From IMG/VR virus record IMGVR_UViG_3300027306_000009, positions 1-35,495 of that record: a stretch of 35,495 nt of DNA. One strand, written 5' to 3'. How positions within the stretch are numbered: position 1 is the stretch's first letter; the number at the start of each line of letters is the position of its first letter. Made by a program: the position numbers and the translations under genes. This document shows, one piece after another, positions 9,001 to 15,107 of the stretch. Below the pieces are notes generated by a model. The model was not told the DNA's origin, did not search any database, and was given only the letters and a program-made list of their open reading frames with translations. This stretch comes from a virus.

Positions 9001-11624
9001 CCACCTTCGCGCAAGGCGTCGCCCAGCGGCTTGGCCATGTCCTGCAGGGTCATCTGCTTGGCGGCCGGCGCGCTTGGCTTCGGTTCGGCTATAACGGGCT
9101 GGTTTTCGGCTGCGATCCTTGCCCGTACCGCCTCATCACCGCGCAGCATCACGCGCTTGACGCCCTTCAGTGGGTCGATGTCAGAGTCACGGTCCGCAAC
9201 GATGCCGACAGTTTTCCTGCCTTCTTTGATCGGCCCTGTGACGGTGTAGGACTCGCCATCAACACTCACCTTGTCGCCAAGGCGGATGTCAGTAAGCGGC
9301 AAATCGCCGTCCTTTGCCTCTTTGCTCGGTCGCTGCGGCGCACGCTTGGCCATCTCCTTCTGGATGGTCTTGGCACGCTTGTGGTTCGGCCCGTAGAAGG
9401 CCTGGGCCTCCTTCAATTCCTCGTCCGTCATCTCGGGGACGGTCTTGGTCTTGAGGAACGCAGGCGTCTTCCCCTTCAGTGCTTCACCGATTCCTCGGTC
9501 AGCTGATCCGTCAGGTACAGCACCTGCGCGACCGACTCCAGCCCCATCTCGGCCAGCAGAAGTCCCGCCTCGCTCATCGACAGCCACTCCCCCATCAGCA
9601 GGGCTTCGTCCATCGCTGCCCAGGCTTCGGACAGCGTCAGGTGCCCCATCAGCACCAGTTCGTTCAGCGGACCCGACAGTTTCGCCACCTCGGACATCGT
9701 CTGCTTCTCCTTGGGTTTGAACAGCCCAACCACCTTCGACGGGGACCACGTCACCGCCGACGCGGCGCTGCTCGAGCACGGCCGCGCGCTGGTTCTTGAA
9801 GGGCTCACCGTTGGGGCGGTAGACAAGGCGCGGCACAGGGCCTGCGGCAGGCCGTTGGCGCGCGGGCCGTTCAGCTGGTGTCAGCACCCCATCGCCCACC
9901 ATCACACCTGGGCCTGCGCCACGCATCGTGTCGCGCGGCGTCATGGCGTCCATGCCGGGGCCACCCTGCGGGCGATCCTTCTTTGCTGCTGCAGCTTGTC
10001 GGGTGTTGATCCGGTCGGCGTTCGTCTCAGGCGCCACGTTGCCCGCGGCATCTGCGCGGAACACACCGGTCTGCTCGGTGTCCAGTCCGATCTGAGGCAC
10101 TCCGACATCAGCACCGATGCGCTCCGGCGCCGAGTACGCGCCAGCGCCGAGGCCTCCGGGCTGCCCCATCGGCGTCAGGCGCGACCGAGAGACGATCTCT
10201 TCCGCCACCGCGAGCATGTTTTCTCGCGTCTGGTCGGGGATCTGCCCAGGGCGGTCGGCCTGGTTCAGGTAGTAGAGCACCTCATCGAGAGCCGACTGGC
10301 CGAACTTCTCCCGGATGGCTTGGCGGTTCCCCTCGTCAGCGATGGTTTCCCGCGTCGCCATGATCCGGTCCGCGAGCGCATCAAACGGCTGCTCGCTCTG
10401 CGCAAGCGGGTCGACGCCAGGCGCTCCCATTGCTGGGGCCCCTGCGGCATTGGCGTATGCGGACGGCCCCTTGTCCATGAACCCGGCCTGCTTCAACGCC
10501 TTCATGTCGGCGTCGCCCTGGGCCATGATCCCGTCCATGGCGTGGTTGTACTGGCCTTCGCTCAGACCAGGTGCTGGATTGCCGGATTGCATGGCTGCGG
10601 CCTCGGTATCCATCCGGTCAAGCGCCAAGTTGGCACCACGGGACAGGGGGCCGTTGTTGGGCAGGCGCGGACGCGCCACCACGCCAGCGGCACCGCCCAT
10701 GGCAGCACCCGTCAGGGCACCCAGAACGGCGGCTTGGTCCACCCCCTCGTCGATCGGCTTACCAAGCGCCAAGTTCTGCAGCGCCTGCTCCTGAACAGAC
10801 TGCGGCAGTTCTTCCAGCAAGCCTTCCGAAACGGCCCCCTCGAGCGTGCTGCGGACGATGCCCTTGCGCACCCCCGCATCAAGCGACCCTTGAGCGAGCA
10901 TCGTGTCGACGTCGCTGATGCCAAGTTTCTTGGCCACCTTGCCGCCCAAAGCGCCCAGGCCAGCAGTCAGCGCACCAATGGTGCCTGCAATGGCCGCCTG
11001 CTCGCCCGTCAGCAGGCCGTCCTGGGTTTGCTGGCGGATCTGCTCGGCAGAAGATCCAGCGGAGACGATGCCTTCACCCGCAGCTGCCGCAGCCAAGACC
11101 CCCACACGCGGGGCAACGCGCATCACCCCCTGAGCCACCGCACCGCCACCACCCATCAGCGGAACCGACTCCGCAACCGCCAGGGGAATCACGGATGGGT
11201 TGTCGATGACCGCGCCCAGCGTGCCCATGACGCCTTCGGCCTTCTGGACGTTCCCCAGGGCCTGTTTCGTCTGGTCGGTGTACTGCTCATCCAGGATGGC
11301 CTTGGCCTCGGCTGGGCGAAAGCCCACCTCTTCGAGCGCCTTGCCCGCACGGCCACCGCTGACCATGTCGGCCAGACCCACGGCAGCCTCGGGAACTGCA
11401 ATCGCGCCCTTGAGCGCGGAGATGCCAAGATCCTTGGCCCAGCCTGCCGCACCGCGGCCCGTCATGGGCGCCTGCGCCGGCTGCTCAAGCGTGACACCAA
11501 GCCCCTGAGCGACTTGCTCGCGCGTCAGATCCGGGTAGTCCAACTGGTGGATCATGTCCACCACCTGGGAGTCAGTGAGGGTGCTCCACTCCGGGCGGGC
11601 CTGCTTGATCTGATTGATGTCCAT
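1..11624 (-). CDS. Giant polyvalent phage protein, DarB-like methyltransferase-helicase with added domains (partial, 3' end outside window)
   Basis: This is one uninterrupted frame of 3874 codons from ATG 11624 to the left edge with no stop. I translated 11624-6721 codon by codon and checked the frame at landmarks further on. Order: a Gly/Ala-rich hydrophobic N-terminal part (about 70-330); helical and SH3-like modules typical of phage large polyvalent proteins (about 730-1290); an N6-adenine methyltransferase with YVGWGGL (1486), GTGN (1565) and catalytic NPPF (1624); an SF2/SNF2-type helicase with GAGKT (2347), DEAH (2515) and QREGR (2909); HEVLGH (3399), a possible metal site; and a GNAT-like segment (GVGAK 3615, FWEK 3645). 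Known relatives (P1 DarB and the polyvalent-protein family) travel in virions and protect incoming DNA from restriction; that role here is inferred. It follows two internal virion protein genes, which fits injection with the DNA. The start has a weak Shine-Dalgarno, but no alternative start exists in frame. Confidence 0.9.
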   Translation of the reverse strand, partial: MDINQIKQARPEWSTLTDSQVVDMIHQLDYPDLTREQVAQGLGVTLEQPAQAPMTGRGAAGWAKDLGISALKGAIAVPEAAVGLADMVSGGRAGKALEEVGFRPAEAKAILDEQYTDQTKQALGNVQKAEGVMGTLGAVIDNPSVIPLAVAESVPLMGGGGAVAQGVMRVAPRVGVLAAAAAGEGIVSAGSSAEQIRQQTQDGLLTGEQAAIAGTIGALTAGLGALGGKVAKKLGISDVDTMLAQGSLDAGVRKGIVRSTLEGAVSEGLLEELPQSVQEQALQNLALGKPIDEGVDQAAVLGALTGAAMGGAAGVVARPRLPNNGPLSRGANLALDRMDTEAAAMQSGNPAPGLSEGQYNHAMDGIMAQGDADMKALKQAGFMDKGPSAYANAAGAPAMGAPGVDPLAQSEQPFDALADRIMATRETIADEGNRQAIREKFGQSALDEVLYYLNQADRPGQIPDQTRENMLAVAEEIVSRSRLTPMGQPGGLGAGAYSAPERIGADVGVPQIGLDTEQTGVFRADAAGNVAPETNADRINTRQAAAAKKDRPQGGPGMDAMTPRDTMRGAGPGVMVGDGVLTPAERPARQRPAAGPVPRLVYRPNGEPFKNQRAAVLEQRRVGGDVVPVEGGWAVQTQGEADDVRGGETVGSAERTGADGAPDAVRSLGSDGRSPADGGVAVDERGGTSAGRDGAGVGRAGAVPDGSADRGIGEALKGKTPAFLKTKTVPEMTDEELKEAQAFYGPNHKRAKTIQKEMAKRAPQRPSKEAKDGDLPLTDIRLGDKVSVDGESYTVTGPIKEGRKTVGIVADRDSDIDPLKGVKRVMLRGDEAVRARIAAENQPVIAEPKPSAPAAKQMTLQDMAKPLGDALREGGWSAFTKLREQFAGNNNLSVRQTLDLNDLTRAAVGVEFFNTEYAKADPEKAGRVAHSNGEAPVPPAGLNEDQKARWLAAWDEGKARKDDQEPVARQAGEVVGEAKEVQEVKALPAANKPSRPQQGEPGYTLEMAEQDLDAMRSNTGEFGGVLDDRVSERIKRQEKLIAEMKAEAEPKKGPHGAPNEAIKPETLAEALQGLEDGKRVILYAGTDFEEEAWLDRAKSGTRDTYVFKTREKGSSVVFTKGPVGADRQWGWGRGDAAREALKGVTFANFKTGPVTDDLAADPEMAAYERGQTAQTRAEDRKKVAEAATPSANTIFTEDAAAKAREILRKKLGQLSSGLDPEMMQAGITLAGYHIEKGARTFAAYAKAMLEDLGDSVRPYLKSWYMGVKYDPRAAGLDGMSTAAEVESASVDAPANTPVDQPAQAAQTADETTSEQDDERRNLRGQGPQALDEVAAADDSRPQESGQVQRSAADSGQERPADGAGTDGAGVSADRSRGSRAGAVRLPEAGAGRRADGLGDAGTGRARKAVPRADGRAKRPGPAEPAVTPAAPNVPAQNFRITPDLRLGRGGEVEKFNDNLNAIRTLKTLEAERRRATPDEQRILARYVGWGGLANAFPDPMTGEFKDKWKARGEELRSLLSDKEYTDARRSTRNAHYTSEVVVSAMWDAARRLGFRGGLVLENSMGTGNFLGLKPEDLPGKFIGVEYDNLTSRIAQALYPQAAVLNSGFQKVPVADNAFALNIGNPPFGSESLRFQFKPELQGVSIHNQFFRAGMDAVRPGGLQIKVVSRFLMDAQDKSTRVALARQADLVAAIRLPDTAFKENARTEVVTDIIILRKLTPAEQAAREQVIDNYLKPNSAKDKDRALADKAPAWIEVDKVRDPLGGEAMTVNRYFAQNPGQIMGVLERSGSMQQGADITVRLDDPTKLESMLRDAVARLPENVSNIPDEVLAATEERFSLLADALRIAVANEEVGHMKFDEGGALVRVIEREAPDGGYIMSRQQITPESPWSEQLSMDDQGRWYKLEVEMGDDGKPVKALNKEGKATKRNVYKRTTYANEAEVPDGMRLGKAGYERLQGLVELRDLLKKQLVLETEDAKASVMEGNRKKLADAYARFVAAHGPVNRSTNMALAMTMPDGGLVTALEVGYQPERTKAQAARSGLEVQAEKATAAPILRERVVPKYEPPTKAATAADALAISLAERGRVDIERIAALRGVSPEAAVSELQSGEKPLVFSDPESETWETADAYLSGMVRRKLNAARDAAARDPRFEVNVKALEAVQPEAWTAENVTAQMGATWVPGDVYAEFVQSLVGGKASVSFSAITNSFSVNVRESERAKSEQWSAEGAPADYIVTRLLNSQPVVVTYKDENGSMKVDQERTALAQLKAKEIVAEFGDWVFKDGDRRQRLVDLFNEKFNTRVNRQFDGSHLKLPGKVPDAIIQMRRHQKNAIWRGIASRFLLLDHVVGAGKTFTGIARAMERRRMGLARKPMIVVPNHLVEQWAADVYRLYPGAKVLAAGQKDFEAKRRRRLFGKIATGDWDIVIVPHSSFGFIGISPETEMRYLEQEMEQAKAAIKEAEEQAQEDGHSGFRKPFGVKEAERLAEKIQTRIDKLQSGVRDRLLTFEQLGVDDLTVDEAHEFKNLFYSSRLTGVRGMGDKTGSRKAADLYNKVRVMREGGGAVTFMTGTPISNSAVEMYTMMRYLAADELKEQGLEHFDAWRAQSVEASAAFEPTESGRLKEVTRLGRTWANMRSLMDTYYGFTDAVSIDDIKKWFAEDNNGKPFPVPKVKGGDRTLVKVKPTPAQEGALKEIIAGFDGLDGIKDPYERNAARLRLMDRARKVSLDIRAVDARSTSTEEGGKLARVSQEIKRIYDKSTADRGTQLVFLDRSVPKAKGDDKIVKEYDELVAKRDKALAERNDEAYQSAADALEKFDANEIAELRNAQTSGWNAYQQIKDNLVAMGIPAAEIRFVQEAQNDEQKAALFDAVRGGKVRVLLGSTPRMGAGTNVQDRLVGLHHVDVTWKPSDIEQREGRIIRQGNKLLEKYGPDGFEVEIMAYATERTVDAKMWDLNAQKLRMINGIRKYDGAFSMEFEDEESVSMAEMAALASGNPLLLERVTLESQIGSLELQERAHRRKMYGVLDAIQSAERALRENPERIRKEEERGKVLSERVRAVEQAHAGRSVSVEGATYTDQADAMRAALAAVEAQQEGNPNARYAVSIDGKRATSKEAINDAIGAALGDSAPFLAKVGGAEYAQRTSAGREVARLVSEAKAGLKEAETITLGEMFGYKLVADLEPVRNARGDTSTSVDVHLIDGERTMATAQASVDGIVQMSTAQGRKLLEQLEGDIQRRADYASTVKYMQGQMERAERDLPSLLERKKEEFPKAKELSDKRARLEEVVRALSSDAPAAPDAADQTLFSRDGSQEGFRRQDAITAIAHMDMVEDLVRQLTDGWKNAPEIVVLRSMDEAPDAVRRENDRQLANGATGEPEAFYHQGKAYLLASHMRSMNDVRRAVFHEVLGHLGMRGLYGTEIGEILDQVARARRADVEVKAKQYGLNMKNARDRQIAAEEWLAEIAQDNPQLGFVRRAVAAIRSWLRRNVPALAKMRMTDDEIIRELIVPVQRFIKDGPPDGGQGLIPAFRRDRGFSRGEGSPVAVKRDESGERVYAAGGVSLVFPIESERLEVIPGPGQKILNYAIMPTDSFEVLGNMEVLVENGQPVSILDINVEGENKGVGAKAVGMLLAAHPETDMNVSNIIPTAQGFWEKIGVPTQNREEGAAYDGTINHATYLQAQRARGAQGILAEDQGSNRQADARAKGGSPQALGGEDVGFSRTQAAQQFTGKAREAVQDFFGSAGAQVDWLDRTFKTQYAKAQKFPAFRAVFNKLQDYIEGVSTLANEAADNAPSILPKLENWRDLAKTGLKEADAKAVAAPIFEGTLSWARVRGQLVPMDEAVSQGFDGEAGVVFTDKELRDQFKLTDEQIGYYREFRAA
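7346..7675 (-). CDS. Small phage protein (109 aa) nested out of frame inside the giant ORF
   Basis: The frame is +1 to the giant ORF and lies wholly inside it. Its product starts MSAETYAAKARKHW and is a balanced soluble helical protein with HWTKWLP near the N-terminus, an Ala/Glu-rich middle and a YVFLKPE motif. I recall small phage proteins with this general pattern (HW..WLP, then EA.E.AL..Y...PE), but cannot name the family. The giant frame here encodes Gly/Arg/Ala/Asp-rich low-complexity linker between a polyvalent module and the methyltransferase. ATG 7675 was chosen because the protein-like sequence begins there; ATG 7699 is also in frame, and neither has a strong Shine-Dalgarno. It ends in TAA. 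It could be a chance frame, but the amino-acid make-up argues against that. Confidence 0.6.
   Translation of the reverse strand: MSAETYAAKARKHWTKWLPQMTADLKKADKFNAALQTAGKNAQRMVLELMEQGYQQTEAEEVALAQYVFLKPEQGAGLTDWETQELDELEKQYRAQMAEPSDPDQPSLL
9476..9697 (-). CDS. Small protein (73 aa) nested out of frame inside the giant ORF
   Basis: The frame is +1 to the giant ORF and fully contained in it. ATG 9697 has an AAGGAG Shine-Dalgarno at 9712-9707 with a 9-nt spacer, far better than the giant gene's own. The product (MSEVAKLSGPLNELVLMGHL... to ...LTEESVKH) is acidic and amphipathic, rich in Leu, Met, Glu and Ala, and looks like a compact helical protein. In the giant frame the same bases encode a Gly/Ala/Asp/Arg-rich linker (about residues 643-717). 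I do not recognise a family. Expression is plausible from the ribosome site alone. Confidence 0.6.
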   Translation of the reverse strand: MSEVAKLSGPLNELVLMGHLTLSEAWAAMDEALLMGEWLSMSEAGLLLAEMGLESVAQVLYLTDQLTEESVKH

Positions 11625-11684
11625 GAGGCGATTGGCTTGTGGTCTGAGGTGTGACCACCAGCCTATTGATCGCCTTCATGGGTG

Positions 11685-11692
11685 CAATGTCA
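11685..11692 (-). promoter_or_regulatory. TGACATTG motif copy E, upstream of the giant gene
   Basis: On the minus strand this reads CTGACATTGCACCC. The TGA is the stop of the 539-aa gene, and the motif lies 61 nt upstream of the giant gene's ATG. ATCAAT follows 17 nt after the TGACA and could be a -10. It is one of five copies in the window, each just upstream of a gene start. Function is inferred from position only. Confidence 0.4.
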
Positions 11693-13309
11693 GACCTTCT
11701 CGGCGAGCAACTTCTTGATCCGCTGCTTGGTTGCCTCGGACAACCTCGAGCCGTTTTGCTTCAGGTGTGCCTCGAGTGGAGCCAGTGCGCCGCTGCGGAT
11801 CAGGTTTTCCGCTTCTCTCTCGGCGGCTGCATTGGTCGATGCTTCACCATCCGGGATCAGCGCTCCCAGTTGCTGCAAGATTCCGGGCCCCTTGCGCTCA
11901 GGAACTGACGAATCAGCCACCTTCTGCGCCTTTGGCTGTTGCGCCGGCTTGGATGGCTCTTTGGGCTGACCTTCAGGCGGGCGAGCAACCTGGCCGCGCT
12001 CCGACATTGGAAGGCGTCCGATTTCCTGCTTGAGCGACTCGACGTTGGCGTTCTCTCTCTTCCACTCGTCGGAGCCTGGCGCAGCGGAGGCCATGGCTTC
12101 CTGCGCCTTCTTGAGCTCAGCATTGATGATCCTGAAGCGATCTGACCCGCCGCCCTGCCCGCTTTCAGGCATCGGCGCACCGCTCTGGCCCTGCGAAGCC
12201 GGTTGACCGCCAACCTTGCCGCGGATGCCATATGGATCCGATTTCGGTTGCTGGCCACCGCTGGCGTCCGCAGAACGGTAACGGTCAAGAATGCCCTGGG
12301 CCTTGCGCAGCGCGATCTCTCGGCGCTGCAGGAGCGCCAATTGAGATGGGTTCTTGGATGGCTCCCAAGTACCGTCAGCCTCCGCGCGCATGATGTTCTC
12401 GTTGATCTTCTGCGCCTCGGACTTGTGCAAGTCGAACTCTTCCTTGTCGACCTCGCTCATCTTGTCGCGGCCTGCGCCACCTTTGCCGGTCTTGCCGTAC
12501 CCGTTCTCGTAGGTGTCGGCCCGGTCTCGGGCGACTTTGAGCATCCCATCCTTGTAGTCGCGCTGGATGTCCACGCCCTGTTGGGCCACGCTGATCCGCT
12601 TGCCTTGCTCAAACTGCTTGTCGGCGATTTCGTCGCGCGACTGCGCCGACATCTGGGCGATCAACTGGATGGATCGCGCGCTGGGCGCCACCGGCTTTCC
12701 TTCTGCGTCAATCACCTCGAAGTCAACCACCTTGCGGCCGTTGGGGAGCTCGAATGTCGTCCAGCGCCCCTTTTGCCCCTCGCCAATCGTGACCTTGCCG
12801 CCGACCGCGTTGAACTTCTTGACGTCGTCCGGGTTGAAGTCGAACACACCGGCCTTGCCGGCCTCTACGTCCTCGATGCGCGGAGCACGCACCATGTTGG
12901 AGTCGATGAACTCTGAGACCCCCTCAGCCTTCATGGCGTCGGCCAGCTTCTTGGAGAACGCCTGGTGCTTCATGGCACGTTCATCAAGCTCGAGGGCGGC
13001 ATCTGGTCGGCCTTGGCCGATCAACGCACCCATCTGGCGCTGAATCTTCGCCTGGGGCGTGTTCTGCTGGTCTGCCGCCGTCTGGGCTTCACCCTCGGTG
13101 CCGTAGGCCTGTTTGCCGACCATCACGGCAGATGGCCCCATGCCGCCTGCTGCCTCCTTGATGACGGGCTCCACATCGGCGCCAGCGTCTCGCAGCGCTT
13201 GCTCATCGGCGCGCTTTTGGCGGCCAGCTGAGCGATCCTCTTGAACCTTCTCGTTGAGGTTCTTCAAGCCCATGCCGGCCAAGCCGAGTGCAATCAGTGG
13301 CAACGCCAT
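11690..13309 (-). CDS. Putative internal virion / DNA-ejection protein (539 aa)
   Basis: It starts at ATG 13309, which overlaps the previous stop (TGATG) and has AAGGAG 7 nt upstream; a GTG three bases earlier is less well placed. The product opens with a short hydrophobic stretch (MALPLIALGLAG), then is highly charged and rich in Gln, Lys, Glu and Ala, with long helical stretches and Pro/Gln/Ser-rich linkers (about 375-500). It ends in a Lys-rich helix. No enzymatic motif is visible. Long, charged, helical proteins placed between tail genes and the giant injected protein are typically internal virion (ejection) proteins in podoviruses, so that role is inferred from context and composition. 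Confidence 0.75.
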   Translation of the reverse strand: MALPLIALGLAGMGLKNLNEKVQEDRSAGRQKRADEQALRDAGADVEPVIKEAAGGMGPSAVMVGKQAYGTEGEAQTAADQQNTPQAKIQRQMGALIGQGRPDAALELDERAMKHQAFSKKLADAMKAEGVSEFIDSNMVRAPRIEDVEAGKAGVFDFNPDDVKKFNAVGGKVTIGEGQKGRWTTFELPNGRKVVDFEVIDAEGKPVAPSARSIQLIAQMSAQSRDEIADKQFEQGKRISVAQQGVDIQRDYKDGMLKVARDRADTYENGYGKTGKGGAGRDKMSEVDKEEFDLHKSEAQKINENIMRAEADGTWEPSKNPSQLALLQRREIALRKAQGILDRYRSADASGGQQPKSDPYGIRGKVGGQPASQGQSGAPMPESGQGGGSDRFRIINAELKKAQEAMASAAPGSDEWKRENANVESLKQEIGRLPMSERGQVARPPEGQPKEPSKPAQQPKAQKVADSSVPERKGPGILQQLGALIPDGEASTNAAAEREAENLIRSGALAPLEAHLKQNGSRLSEATKQRIKKLLAEKV

Positions 13310-14493
13310 CACAAAACTCCTTGCGCTGCCATCCGGCCTGCGCCAATCTGCTTGACAGCGCCCTTGATGGCCTTGACTTCTTTGGCAAGTCCTTGGATGC
13401 CAGCCATCAGCACGCCGTTCATGGAAATCGGGTCGATGGCGCGGCCACCAGGCGCGACCTCATCGCCCATGTTCTTCTGCACGTCTTGGGCCATGGGGCC
13501 ATCGTGAGGAATCCTCCCGTCGTCCGGCCCACCCTTCTCGGGGCTATAGGTCCAGTCCTCATGGACAGGTGTGTCCAGGATCGCGCCCAGCGCCTTGGCG
13601 GGGCTCATCTTCTTGCCGGTGCCGTCCTTGACCTTCTCGTCAGACATGAATGCGGCCAGACCCGATGCAGAAGAGCCACCAGCACCGTTGGACGAAGAAC
13701 CCGAACCGTTGACCATTGACTGAACGAACTGCATGTTCTGCCCACGAGTCGCCGACTCAATGCCGGCAGCGGCGTTGTAGAGACTGCCGGCCGATGCGTT
13801 ACCGCCAATGGCTTGCTGGATGCCGGACTGGACAGACTGGGTGGCTTGGTTGCCGATCGAGACTGGAACCTGCGCATTGCCAACGCTCGAGTTCCCTGCG
13901 TTGAGCGCCACGCCTGCGCTCGTGGCTTGGCTGCTGGCCAGACCTCGGCCCAGGTTCGCTGCGTCCATCTTGCGGGCGTAGCCCTGGAGTTCCACATCCT
14001 CTCGGGCCTTGTTTGCTGCCGCCGCCGCTGCCGCCCCCCCCTGCACAGCCATGGCCGACTCTTGGGCGATCATGTTCCCGCTGCCGAGGTCAACCCCTCG
14101 CGCCGCCATGCGCTCTCGCATCGCCGTGCGGGCGTTGTCAACCTGAGTGTTGACCCCAGCGACGGCCTGGCCAGCCTTCTGCTCACGCCGGGCCGTGGTG
14201 TCGTACTCTTCGGCAGCCTTGACGATGCCCTGCTCCAGAGGGCGGAAGGTGCCCTTCTGGTAGTCGTAGTAGTCCTTGGAGATATCCGCGTTCTGCTGGG
14301 CAATGTCGAACTGCTGGTTCGCAGTCTTCATTGCCATGTCGATCGCGGCCTGGCGAGCGGGAGCCTCTTCGGCATAACGCTGCTTGGCCCAATCCAGCGC
14401 CTCTTTGCTCAGGGCAGCATTGGACCGGGCAGCGTCGTTCACGCCGCTGTTGTCCGGCCCATCGCCAAAAACCATATCAACAACGCCGCCCAT
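13309..14493 (-). CDS. Virion protein with C-terminal S74-type (endosialidase-chaperone-like) domain (394 aa)
   Basis: ATG 14493 overlaps the upstream stop and is preceded by AAGGAG with a 7-nt spacer; upstream in-frame codons are part of the previous gene. Residues 1-200 are helical and Gln/Ala-rich (coiled-coil like). Residues 200-280 are Ser/Gly/Asn-rich with an Ala run. From residue 284 the sequence SDEKVK begins a segment with GPMAQDV and a final AGIQGLAKEVKAIKG helix, the pattern of peptidase S74 / intramolecular chaperone domains, in which self-cleavage occurs at the Ser-Asp. These domains usually end tail fibres; here the rest resembles an internal virion protein. Cleavage and trimerisation are inferred. 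Confidence 0.75.
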   Translation of the reverse strand: MGGVVDMVFGDGPDNSGVNDAARSNAALSKEALDWAKQRYAEEAPARQAAIDMAMKTANQQFDIAQQNADISKDYYDYQKGTFRPLEQGIVKAAEEYDTTARREQKAGQAVAGVNTQVDNARTAMRERMAARGVDLGSGNMIAQESAMAVQGGAAAAAAANKAREDVELQGYARKMDAANLGRGLASSQATSAGVALNAGNSSVGNAQVPVSIGNQATQSVQSGIQQAIGGNASAGSLYNAAAGIESATRGQNMQFVQSMVNGSGSSSNGAGGSSASGLAAFMSDEKVKDGTGKKMSPAKALGAILDTPVHEDWTYSPEKGGPDDGRIPHDGPMAQDVQKNMGDEVAPGGRAIDPISMNGVLMAGIQGLAKEVKAIKGAVKQIGAGRMAAQGVL

Positions 14494-14864
14494 CACAACT
14501 CCTTGACGCCAATGGCGCTTTGTTGGTACTCGGGGAAGTGCCGAAGCCACCCGCGACGGCCGATCCAGGCGATTCGATTCGATCCGACTGACCTGGCTTC
14601 GTCTTCGATCATCTTGACCAGCGCCGGGCAATCCGTGAGATCACCAGTCATGGCCACGATGGTCGTGACCTTGTACCCATGGATGCCTGAATGAGCCACC
14701 AAGGCGCACGCCATGCCGATGCAGCGAAGATCAATTGCCCCAGTCCTGTATCGATCCCTGACCGACTCCCATGGGACAGGCAGCGGAGCCGCATCCCCCA
14801 TGGCTGTACGCAGGCCTTCCAAGAAGGGGCCTGCGTCATCATCAAGATTTCGGACTGAGCTCAT
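14493..14864 (-). CDS. Small phage protein of unknown function (123 aa)
   Basis: ATG 14864 overlaps the stop of a short upstream frame (ATGA). The C-terminal part (ALVKMIEDEARSVGSNRIAW, then GRRGWLRHFPEY) resembles the end of small GNAT-like phage proteins that occur near internal virion genes, but no full acetyl-CoA loop is obvious, so I do not assign a function. It is translationally coupled to the S74-domain protein downstream by a one-base stop-start overlap. Composition matches its neighbours. Confidence 0.75.
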   Translation of the reverse strand: MSSVRNLDDDAGPFLEGLRTAMGDAAPLPVPWESVRDRYRTGAIDLRCIGMACALVAHSGIHGYKVTTIVAMTGDLTDCPALVKMIEDEARSVGSNRIAWIGRRGWLRHFPEYQQSAIGVKEL

Positions 14865-14965
14865 TCGCCCATGATGTTCATGGACAGGAAGTCTTCAATG
14901 TCAGGCCCTGGATAGCCTGCGAATGATGATGTTGAGCCGGCTGATGACGTCTTGCAGGGTCGCAT
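14861..14965 (-). CDS. Candidate 34-aa overlapping ORF, or +1 frameshift extension of the 68-aa protein
   Basis: The frame overlaps the end of the 68-aa gene in the +1 frame and ends in a TGA that overlaps the next ATG (ATGA), as most genes here do. It has a GGTGGAG Shine-Dalgarno 10 nt before ATG 14965. The product begins MRPCKTSSAGST and ends DIEDFLSMNIMGE; the Ser/Gly-rich part followed by an acidic, hydrophobic tail looks like a genuine protein end. It is either an independent small protein or the C-terminal extension of the 68-aa protein made by +1 frameshifting. I cannot decide between these. Confidence 0.45.
   Translation of the reverse strand: MRPCKTSSAGSTSSFAGYPGPDIEDFLSMNIMGE
14896..14903 (-). 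promoter_or_regulatory. TGACATTG motif copy D, upstream of the 123-aa gene
   Basis: On the minus strand this reads CTGACATTGAAGAC. The TGA is the stop of the 68-aa gene and the motif ends 32 nt before ATG 14864. It lacks the ACCC tail of copies B, C and E, and it is also read as codons of the overlapping 34-aa frame, so it is the weakest copy. Confidence 0.3.
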
Positions 14966-15107
14966 CGGGCTGCAACTCCACCAGTTCCTCTGCGCCTGAT
15001 GTGGCCCCGATCAACTCGTTGATGTTGCTCGCCACTGCGCGCATGGGGCCGTCGATGCGCTGATCGCCGGTCCTGGTCGGCTGAACTGGTGTCTGCTTGC
15101 CACTCAC
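14901..15107 (-). CDS. Hypothetical small protein (68 aa)
   Basis: ATG 15107 overlaps the stop of the nozzle-like gene by four bases. The product has a polar, Thr/Gln-rich N-terminus and a helical C-terminal half that ends in a basic amphipathic helix (LNIIIRRLSRA). No family is recognised. The +1 frame over its last third is also open and protein-like (the 34-aa frame), so the true product may be longer than annotated. Confidence 0.65.
   Translation of the reverse strand: MSGKQTPVQPTRTGDQRIDGPMRAVASNINELIGATSGAEELVELQPDATLQDVISRLNIIIRRLSRA

Noticed and set aside
7346-9697. Sequencing frameshifts as an explanation of the nested ORFs in the giant gene.
   Set aside because: The giant frame stays open without interruption through both regions and carries correct domain sequence on both sides, so no frameshift is needed.
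546-11654. Long open frames on the plus strand (for example 546-1766, 4071-5390, 7680-9506, 9711-11654).
   Set aside because: They lie opposite the giant minus-strand gene, are His/Arg/Leu/Gly-rich as expected for the antisense of GC-rich coding DNA, and show no domains.
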